A stretch of DNA of 38,943 nt from positions 1 through 38,943 of the forward strand of contig CAZBWH010000024.1 of the NCBI GenBank assembly GCA_964495595.1, in the 5' to 3' direction. Numbering within the stretch: position 1 is the stretch's first letter; each line of letters opens with the position of its first letter. This document shows positions 33,018 through 38,943 of this stretch, piece after piece. The stretch comes from CALMFQ01 sp964495595 (GTDB lineage Bacteria > Pseudomonadota > Gammaproteobacteria > Burkholderiales > SCOH01). A program made the position numbers and the translations under genes. The notes under the pieces were generated by a model. The model saw only the letters and a program-made list of their open reading frames with translations. It was not told where the DNA came from and did not search any database.

Positions 33018-33328
33018 AGTGTTTCCTGTGGAGGTAAAGAGGGCGTCACGTCGACCTGCGCTGGCCCACCGTTTTCTAGCAGATAAATGAATGCCAACAG
33101 CTCTGCCACTGCACGGTAAAGCTCAGGGGGAATATGCTGATCCAGATCCACCTGCATCAACAGGGAGACCATTTCGGCTGATTCATGCACGAAGATACCC
33201 GCCTCCCGCGCCCGCTCAATGATCATCTCTGCCAGCAAGCCCCGCCCTTTGGCCACGACCCGCGGCGCAGACGAACCCGCCTGGTAGGCAAGGGCCACGG
33301 CCATCTGGCGCTGTCTATCGCTGTTCAT
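33014..33328 (-). CDS. FlhB C-terminal domain-like protein (EscU/YscU/HrcU-type)
   Basis: A 104-residue protein that matches only the cytoplasmic C-terminal domain of the flagellar export switch FlhB (APRVVAKGRGLLAEMIIERAREAG, seen as PRVVAKGRG and IIERAREAGI, then IPPELYRAVAELLAFIYLLE). The membrane part and the self-cleaving NPTH motif are absent. Such small paralogues (often called FlhX or YlqH) can stand in for the FlhB C-terminal part in some bacteria. The frame opens at 33397, but the ATG at 33328 starts at the domain and overlaps the fliK end by 14 bases. The stop overlaps the GarR-like start. Confidence 0.88.
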   Translation of the reverse strand: MNSDRQRQMAVALAYQAGSSAPRVVAKGRGLLAEMIIERAREAGIFVHESAEMVSLLMQVDLDQHIPPELYRAVAELLAFIYLLENGGPAQVDVTPSLPPQETL

Positions 33329-35018
33329 GATCCACCGTCGCCCCCAACAGGGATAACCCTGCCGCAGCAAAACGCGACGCCAGCACCGACTGCGCATCCC
33401 GCAACACCTCGGCGGTTTCCGGGCTGGCGTCGAAATGGATCCGGAACTGCCCCCCCTGCAACGCGATCGATGCAGTCACCCCACCCAGACGCGGCAGCTC
33501 CAGATGCAGCCGCGAAAACCAGCCTGCCTGCGCTTCAGGGTCAGCGCCCGGCCGGGCATCGCGCTCCTCGACAGTCCAGTCCATCATTTGGTTCGGCCAG
33601 GCCAGCCCCTGCCAGGCAAGCTGGCGGGTATCCAGGCAATGCAATTGCTGCTGAACCAGCTCACGCAACTGTTGTACCTCACCAGGCGACAATGGGCGAC
33701 TTACCGCCGGCTCTGCCGCAATGTCACCCGATGGACCAAGCCCCCGTGCCGCTGGCGTTAAACTCGCCTGGTCCGGAGCCACATCGGCCAGGACATCCGG
33801 CTCGCGGGCCTTGACCGTAGTCTGTCCGGCAGCGGGCGGGGCAAGTCGGTCAGCAGCAGGTTGCAGATGACTTTCGGCGGGAAGCTGGGCATCTGCCATG
33901 TCAGATAGCCGTTCCGTCTGCCCATCGAGCGGCATCGCGGCCGCCGACGTCACCGCTGGGGAAGGGTACTCCGCCCCCGCCATCTCTGGCAGTGGCTCGC
34001 CGACGGGCAGGTTTTCCTGACTGACCGGCTGCAGCGCGGCGCGAACCGGCAGCGGCTCAGCCCCATCAGCGGATGCCGGCTCTGGCGGCATTTGAGTGCC
34101 AGGCAATGCAGGCAACTCTGGCTGAGCTGTCTGCTGCACTATTTGTTCATCAACCGACTGTCCCGGCAAAAGCATGGCCGCTGGCCCGGTCTGGAAAGCC
34201 GCCGCCGGCTTTGTCGTCGCCATGCTGGCCGTTTGGCCTACTGGGGCGGCTACCGGCGCATCGCCTGCCTCCGACTGCATCGCGGCAGGTGGAACACTCA
34301 ACGTCACCAGGCTGGTGGCTGGCTTTGTTGCGCTGCTGTTTGCTGAGGGCTGGTAGGGTTCACCGGAAAACAGAGTCGTGCTGGCCGCTGGCGCTGGCAT
34401 CGGGGTTTGCCTGGCTACTGATAACGGGCTACCCGTCTGGCCGAAACGGGCCTGTGGCTCGCCCAGCAATTGCTGCAGGGTTCGCTGGCCACTGACCCAT
34501 TCTGCCTGGTGAGACTCGAAAAACACGCCGCTACCAGACAGGCTGTTCTGTAACTTTCCGGCCAGCAACGCCGTGTCACCAAGATCCGAGGCCGTTGCCA
34601 GCAAAGGCGCAGCCTGCACGGCCAGCCTGCTGGATGACGAATCGGCAGGTGTGCGAGCGAGCAGATTGCCCAGATACTTGCTGGCATCACTCAGCCTGAC
34701 ATCAGCCGGGCTTCGCTCAATGGCACGCTGGATATCTGCCGCAACGGCGAAGGTCAGTCTCGGCTCGGTCTTGATGACCGCAAGATCCAGCGCCTCACCC
34801 GGCTGGGTGTTTGGCGGCAGGTTCATGTCCAGAACCTGATCCTTGATCAACACATGAAACCGGCCGTTCGGCAGGCTGGCCAACACATACGCCTGCACCC
34901 GCTCCCCCGGAGCCAGAACAGGCTCTTCCCGCGATGCATCGCGGGCCACCTCCAGCAAGGGCGGGGCGGCTCGCTTGACCAGTAGATCAAGCTGCTTGAG
35001 CGCATCGTTGTGGATCAT
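33315..35018 (-). CDS. fliK: Flagellar hook-length control protein FliK-like
   Basis: A 567-residue protein with an N-terminal domain (about 1-110), a long Pro/Ala/Gln-rich low-complexity middle (about 190-440) and a C-terminal Flg_hook-type domain (about 455-560; LHLELPRLGGVTASIALQGGQFRIHF). This order is typical of FliK, which measures the hook and switches export specificity at FlhB. The FlhB-C-like gene directly downstream fits this role. The ATG at 35018 overlaps the DUF2802 gene stop by four bases. The middle is variable and gives no homology clue, so a FliK paralogue is possible if the main fliK lies elsewhere. Confidence 0.85.
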   Translation of the reverse strand: MIHNDALKQLDLLVKRAAPPLLEVARDASREEPVLAPGERVQAYVLASLPNGRFHVLIKDQVLDMNLPPNTQPGEALDLAVIKTEPRLTFAVAADIQRAIERSPADVRLSDASKYLGNLLARTPADSSSSRLAVQAAPLLATASDLGDTALLAGKLQNSLSGSGVFFESHQAEWVSGQRTLQQLLGEPQARFGQTGSPLSVARQTPMPAPAASTTLFSGEPYQPSANSSATKPATSLVTLSVPPAAMQSEAGDAPVAAPVGQTASMATTKPAAAFQTGPAAMLLPGQSVDEQIVQQTAQPELPALPGTQMPPEPASADGAEPLPVRAALQPVSQENLPVGEPLPEMAGAEYPSPAVTSAAAMPLDGQTERLSDMADAQLPAESHLQPAADRLAPPAAGQTTVKAREPDVLADVAPDQASLTPAARGLGPSGDIAAEPAVSRPLSPGEVQQLRELVQQQLHCLDTRQLAWQGLAWPNQMMDWTVEERDARPGADPEAQAGWFSRLHLELPRLGGVTASIALQGGQFRIHFDASPETAEVLRDAQSVLASRFAAAGLSLLGATVDHEQR

Positions 35019-35443
35019 GTTGCATCAAACCTGTGCAAGGCAATGATCAGCTCTGCCTCACCACGGGAAATGCCGCAGTTGGCAGATAGATATCCTGCAT
35101 CCAGGCCCTGGCGGGCCAGTTCGATAGCCTTGCTGTATCCGGCCGAAGGAGGCTCGGGGGCTGCGCGCTCGGGAGGAACCAAGACAGCAGAGGGCGTGGG
35201 CGCCGCTACTGCCATTGGGCGGCTTGCAGTCAGTTGCACTTCCAGGAGCTGATGTCGCAGGGTCGCTACATCCTGCTCCAGCACATCAAGCCGGGCCTGA
35301 ATGGCAGGGTCGCCCCTGCTGCGGGCCGAGCGTGTAGCCTGGCGCAACCGGACATAGAACAAAGCGGCTTCAGCAACATAAACCAGCGCCACGACAGCCC
35401 CGACCAGCAGCAACTCGCGCCAAGTCACAACAATCGGATCCAC
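35015..35443 (-). CDS. DUF2802-family membrane-anchored protein
   Basis: A 142-residue protein with one N-terminal membrane helix (about 11-29, LLLVGAVVALVYVAEAALFY), a short coiled coil, a Pro-rich linker and a C-terminal helix-turn-helix-like end (YSKAIELARQGLDAGYLSANCGISRGEAELIIALH, seen as AIELARQG, CGISRGEAELI). This end is the DUF2802 hallmark, seen next to flagellar genes in many proteobacteria. The start is GTG at 35443 with GAGGGG upstream. The function is unknown. The stop overlaps fliK. Confidence 0.82.
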   Translation of the reverse strand: MDPIVVTWRELLLVGAVVALVYVAEAALFYVRLRQATRSARSRGDPAIQARLDVLEQDVATLRHQLLEVQLTASRPMAVAAPTPSAVLVPPERAAPEPPSAGYSKAIELARQGLDAGYLSANCGISRGEAELIIALHRFDAT

Positions 35444-35529
35444 AACCGCCCCCTCTAGCCTCTGTTGACATGGATTTCACAGATCGCGTTCACTACGGAC
35501 AGGCAGCCAGACATTGACCGATGGTGGTT

Positions 35530-35868
35530 TCACGCTCCCGAGCTGCCTGCGTAAGCATCGGATATCCGGCTCGACAAGCGCGCCTCTCCCAACAACGACC
35601 GAAGCTCGCCATGCCAGGCCGTTGCCCGCCGGGTCAGTTCATCATTGATAGCCATGAACGATTCGACCCGACTGGCGACGCTGGCGCGTTCCGCATCCTG
35701 CCACAGTGCATCGGGCCAAGTGTTTTGCTGCAATGCAAGCAAGATGCCATTGCGCTGCTGGTCAAGCTCCAGAAACTCTGGCCAGGCGTCACGCTCGGCA
35801 GCCACCAGCATCTGTCTGCTGAAATGCAAGGCCTGCTCCAGCAAGGCCACGACAGCATCCGGCGCCAT
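35530..35868 (-). CDS. fliT: Flagellar export chaperone FliT-like
   Basis: A 112-residue helical protein in the FliT position after FliS (VVALLEQALHFSRQMLVAAERDAW start; EFLELDQQRNGILLAL middle). FliT binds the filament cap FliD and delivers it to export. In some species it also inhibits FlhDC, and no flhDC gene is visible here. The frame opens at 35958, but the ATG at 35868 overlaps the fliS stop by one base (TGATG). Sequence identity in the family is low, so the call rests on length, helices and position. An 86-base gap before the DUF2802 gene shows nothing notable. Confidence 0.82.
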   Translation of the reverse strand: MAPDAVVALLEQALHFSRQMLVAAERDAWPEFLELDQQRNGILLALQQNTWPDALWQDAERASVASRVESFMAINDELTRRATAWHGELRSLLGEARLSSRISDAYAGSSGA

Positions 35869-36326
35869 CACGCCTTGCCGTAGCTGGCGCCGGCAGTCTG
35901 TGCCGGCGGCGTATCCGAGGGCTGGACGGGCGTCGCAGACGGCTTCATCTCCTCCCACGCACCGCGCAGCAACCCAAGCAACCGGGTCACCTCTTCCAGC
36001 GCAGACAGGTCGTTACCAATGTTTGCCATCAGCAGCCGGTGCGACATGTACTCGTACAGCGCATCAAGATTCTGCGCCAGCTCACCACCGACGTTCTTGT
36101 CCAGGCTGAGCCGCAGCCCCTCCTCAATAATGGCAATAGCCTTGGAGAGCGATCTGCCCTTTTCAGCCACCTGCCGGTTTTCAATCTGGCTTTTGGCCAG
36201 AGCAATCGATGCCAGCGCGCCGTCGAACAGCATCAGGATCAATTTATGCGGCGAAGCGCTGGAGACCTCGTTTTCAAGCGCATGCTTGGTGTAAGCATTC
36301 AGTGCAGTGCGGGAATATTCATTCAT
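35868..36326 (-). CDS. fliS: Flagellin export chaperone FliS
   Basis: A 152-residue FliS. The start ALNAYTKHALENEVSSASPHKLILMLFDGAL is diagnostic (seen as YTKHALENEV and SPHKLILMLFDG), followed by the four-helix body (LEYMSHRLLMAN-like YEYMSHRLLMANIGND) and a variable C-terminal tail rich in Pro/Thr. It binds newly made flagellin and prevents premature polymerisation. It lies 12 bases after fliD and overlaps fliT by one base. Confidence 0.96.
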   Translation of the reverse strand: MNEYSRTALNAYTKHALENEVSSASPHKLILMLFDGALASIALAKSQIENRQVAEKGRSLSKAIAIIEEGLRLSLDKNVGGELAQNLDALYEYMSHRLLMANIGNDLSALEEVTRLLGLLRGAWEEMKPSATPVQPSDTPPAQTAGASYGKA

Positions 36327-36338
36327 GGCATATCCGGA

Positions 36339-38355
36339 TCATGATGACGAGCCTGACAGTGCGGCGAGCTGCTTGGCCATGTAATTGCTGGTCTGGGTGA
36401 GCTGGCCCAGCGTGACATCCAGCGCAGTGAACTGTGTGCGGTATCGCTTTTCGGTGTCATCCAGCCGCCGGCTCAGCGCCTGCCGTTGCCGGTCGATGTC
36501 CTTGATACTCGCATTCAGGCCGTCGGTGCGCGAGGCAATCGAACCCTTGCTACCAATAAACTCGGTCAGCAAGCTGTCCAGCTGTGCCGCGAAGCCACGC
36601 GAAAACCGGATATTTCCCCGATCTCCGGTGCTGCCACCAATAACCGATATCGCCAGCCCGGTGGCATCCCCCTCGCTGCCTGTCAACTTCTGGCCACTGC
36701 CAGTCGCAGCGGTTCCGCCGATGGTGCCTGCAACATCGACCCCGCTCACCGCCGTGGGCGACGCACCAAAAAATGCGGCAGCAGTGCCGGACACGGAAAA
36801 AGCCGAAGTGGCGCCGTACAAGGCCGATGTCGCGGTCAAGGAAAAGCTGGTTGCGTCGCCACTGCTGGCAATAGCGATCGAATGGCCGGTAAAAGCGCTG
36901 GTGCCGTTGATCTTGGACTGAATGTGCGCGGCCAGCGCAGAAACGCTGCCATAGGTGGCTTCGTCCAGCGTTATCGATGCCGAGATCCCGTCCAGCGTCA
37001 CCGACAAATCCTTGTTCGCGGCGGAAACTACAAGGCCGGACGCAACCGCCGAGCCTGTCAGCGAGCCCTGGCTGGCCATGGCAGTAAGCGAAATATCGTA
37101 CTTGCCGGCAACCGTCGACGAAGTGGAGCTTTCATACCGCACCAGACTGTCCGACGGATTGCCGGTAGCAGCAAACAAGGCCACCACATCACCATAACTG
37201 GCTTCGATGGCTTTCTGCAGCTTGGTATTGTCTACGGCCAGCGTACCGTCACGCTGGAAAGCGACCCCGACTTTGGAGAGCGTGTTGTAAGTGCTGTCTA
37301 CCCCTGTAATCGGGGTAGTGAACAGTTGTCGCATCCGGTATTCGATGCTGCGGATGGTCGCATCACCCTGCAATGGGCTTGCCTGGCCTGTGGTGCCGCC
37401 TGCCTTGGCACCGGACGCGTCGTAGGCGGTCACATCCTGCAAAGTCTTGCGTACATCGTTATACGACTTGACGAACGACGACACCGCCGAAGAGAGGCCT
37501 GAATTTCCGTTTGACACCGTCACCTTGGTCGGGCTGCCAACATTGGTTTTCAGCAGATTCAGCGTCACCCCGTCAATGGCATCACTGATGCTGGTGCCTG
37601 ATTTGCTAATAGAGATACCATCGATCTTCAGCTCGGTGTTTTTAGCCGTTACGTTTTCCTGGAGATTCTGGGTGCCCGCCGGATCATGTTCCAGCAAGGC
37701 CTGGAGGCCGGGATCCGAAGCCGATATTTTCAGGCTGTTGCTGCTACCGCTCTCGTTGACAGACAGCGACAGGCGATACGGAGATGTCACGCTGCCATCG
37801 TTGATGATGCTGGCCGTGACGCCGATCCCGGCCTTGTTGATGGCATCGCGGATGCCNNNNNNNNNNATCGATGGTAACCGTCTTGGAGCCATTGCCATTG
37901 CTGGTAAAGCTTGCACCGGCATACGTGCCCGCATTACTGTCGAACGTACCACCGGAAATGGTACCGAAATCGAAAGTAAGCGTACCTTCACCAATGACGG
38001 CCGTTTTCGACGCCTGGCCCGCCGTTGCCAGACGCTGGGCCTGGGCCAGCTGGCTGACCTCGATCGAATAGGTGCCGTTGGTTGCTTTCGAGCTGGCAGT
38101 AGCCGACATCACGTCTGATGCGGAAGTCGACACCGATTTGCTGCTCTGGAATTTGGACGCATCGGACAGCCCCTTCAACGCAGACTGCAGGCTCGACAGC
38201 GCACCCTTTACCGTGCCGTAGGCGGACAGCTTGGCCTGGATACCAACCTCTTTGGTCGCCAACGCCGTCAGCGGCTGCCGCTCGATAGCCATCAGCTGGC
38301 TGACGATGCCGTTCACATCCAGATTAGAGCCAACGCCAGGTGAAGCAATCGCCAT
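36339..38355 (-). CDS. fliD: Flagellar filament cap FliD, interrupted by an assembly gap
   Basis: FliD caps the filament and helps flagellin insert. The N-terminal part (MAIASPGVGSNLDVNGIVSQLMAIERQPLTAL, seen as GSNLDVNGIVSQLMAIE) lies at 38355-37867. The C-terminal part (from about 37856 to the stop at 36339) has the FliD C-domain and the terminal coiled coil (YRTQFTALDVTLGQLTQTSNYMAKQLAAL, seen as YRTQFTALD and NYMAKQLAAL). Both halves are intact, but a run of ten N at 37857-37866 separates them and they are not in the same frame, so the gap length is a placeholder. A flagellin-hook-like repeat insert (about 36720-37120) makes it longer than the usual ~450 residues. The ATG has AGGAGG upstream. 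Confidence 0.94.
37857..37866. other. Assembly gap (10 N) in fliD
   Basis: Ten unresolved bases. The frames on the two sides differ by one, and the text on both sides (KTVTID, then GIRDAINKAGIGV) is normal FliD sequence with a short stretch missing. The real gap is thus probably a few tens of bases and in frame. Confidence 0.97.
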
Positions 38356-38401
38356 GATGCGCCTCCTTTCCCACTCGTTTCAACGCAAGTCCGGTCGCTG
38401 C

Positions 38402-38827
38402 TCAGGCTTGCTGACGCACCAGCAAGCCCTGCAGGCGGTCGATGCTTTCCGCGATACGGATCATTTCTTCAGACGGAATCTGCCGGATTACTTCCTTGGT
38501 TCCCAAGTCGATCACCTTCACAACATCGGCGCCTGAGGACTCGTCGATGGTAAATTTGAGTTCGGATGCATACAGGCTGACCACCTTGTTGATCTTCTCG
38601 GTTGCCTTCATCAGATCATCTCGGTTGTATTTGCTGGTTTTTTCCGTTTCGGCATTGTCAAGCTTGTTCGACGCCTGCGTTGCCTGCGTTGCCTGCGCCG
38701 TCTGGTCTGCCCTCGCAGCCAGTGGCGAGGCAGCGTTGACCCGTGGATTATCCTTGTTCACAGCCGCCGCGTCGAACTGCATGGCGCCCGTCTGAGCCGT
38801 TACATTATTGATGCCCTGGATACTCAT
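38402..38827 (-). CDS. flaG: Flagellar protein FlaG
   Basis: A 141-residue FlaG-family protein found between flagellin and fliD genes. It is linked in some species to filament length. The C-terminal domain is clear (KVVSLYASELKFTIDESSGADVVKVIDLGTKEVIRQIP, seen as LKFTIDESSG and VIDLGTKEVIRQIP). The N-terminal half is low-complexity with a TQATQATQA run encoded by short tandem repeats (about 38680-38705). The frame opens at 38866, but the ATG at 38827 follows AAGGAG by eight bases. It precedes fliD by 46 bases. Confidence 0.93.
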   Translation of the reverse strand: MSIQGINNVTAQTGAMQFDAAAVNKDNPRVNAASPLAARADQTAQATQATQASNKLDNAETEKTSKYNRDDLMKATEKINKVVSLYASELKFTIDESSGADVVKVIDLGTKEVIRQIPSEEMIRIAESIDRLQGLLVRQQA

Positions 38828-38847
38828 TTTGCAACTCCTTATGGCAG

Positions 38848-38875
38848 AAAACCCGGCCGAATTCATCCGGCCGGG
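38848..38875 (-). terminator. Rho-independent terminator after the flagellin gene
   Basis: The 8-bp stem CCCGGCCG/CGGCCGGG (38852-38859 with 38868-38875) is followed on the minus strand by TTTT (38851-38848). It lies 35 bases past the flagellin stop and just before flaG, so flaG needs read-through or its own promoter. Confidence 0.85.
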
Positions 38876-38910
38876 ATACTCTTACCATCTAACCGGGTGG
38901 GATACCCTCA

Positions 38911-38943
38911 TTATCGCAGCAGTGAGAGAACCTGCTGAGGTAA
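38911..38943 (-). CDS. fliC: Flagellin C-terminus (partial, runs off right edge)
   Basis: The last ten codons before a TAA at 38913-38911 read LPQQVLSLLR, the standard C-terminal end of proteobacterial flagellins. The position before a terminator and flaG-fliD-fliS agrees. The rest of the gene lies outside the window, so it cannot be said whether there is one flagellin gene or several. Confidence 0.87.
   Translation of the reverse strand, partial: LPQQVLSLLR

Noticed and set aside
36339..38355. fliD as a pseudogene or natural frameshift
   Set aside because: The frame change coincides exactly with the run of N, and both halves are well conserved, so an assembly artefact explains it.
38680..38705. 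Short tandem repeat in flaG as a CRISPR or phase-variable tract
   Set aside because: It is only a few in-frame nine-base repeats encoding TQA units. There is no spacer structure, and a unit divisible by three would not switch the frame.

Overview
The window is a GC-rich chromosomal segment from a motile Gram-negative bacterium, most likely a betaproteobacterium and plausibly Neisseriales/Chromobacteriaceae. The reasons are the gene families present (AceK with NADP-Icd, YegD, YceH, PelA-G, FlaG-FliD-FliS-FliT) and a flagellin tail reading LPQQVLSLLR at the right edge. The species assignment is inference. I see no rRNA, tRNA, CRISPR array, phage gene or insertion sequence. No gene-free stretch exceeds 300 bases.

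Layout. Positions 1-1646 (minus) hold rluE and the 5' part of aceK, divergent from icd (1915-3159, plus), so the kinase/phosphatase and its substrate enzyme sit side by side. A minus-strand yegD (3236-4489) converges on icd across a shared hairpin terminator. Positions 4681-9705 (minus) form a compact five-gene signalling operon that I cannot match to a named system: a membrane-bound CheA-like kinase with a periplasmic sensor, a sensorless MCP-like coiled-coil protein, two CheX-like proteins and a CheY, closed by a strong terminator. A SulP transporter (9949-11607, minus) follows. Then come three plus-strand envelope genes (11788-14110): a small lipoprotein, a YjdF/DUF2238 membrane protein and an OmpA-C-like lipoprotein. 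dacB/PBP4 lies on the minus strand (14166-15626).

Positions 15742-28037 (plus) carry a complete pelABCDEFG operon for the cationic exopolysaccharide Pel, with the c-di-GMP-binding residues of PelD preserved. Next, on the minus strand, come bfr, bfd (with a sigma-70 promoter overlapped by a Fur box) and a 3-mercaptopyruvate sulfurtransferase. A BI-1/YccA membrane protein, yceH and a histidine phosphatase follow on the plus strand. A GarR-like reductase on the minus strand is translationally coupled to a flagellar block running to the right edge: flhB-C-like, fliK, a DUF2802 gene, fliT, fliS, fliD (interrupted by a 10-N assembly gap), flaG and the last codons of a flagellin.

Functionally the window combines motility (fli genes), a chemosensory-like phosphorelay of unknown output, and a c-di-GMP-gated biofilm matrix operon. 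These are the ingredients of a motile/sessile switch, though no direct link between them is visible. A second unexplained structure is an intergenic element made of two 35-bp tandem units, present at 4572-4636 and again at 14105-14168.
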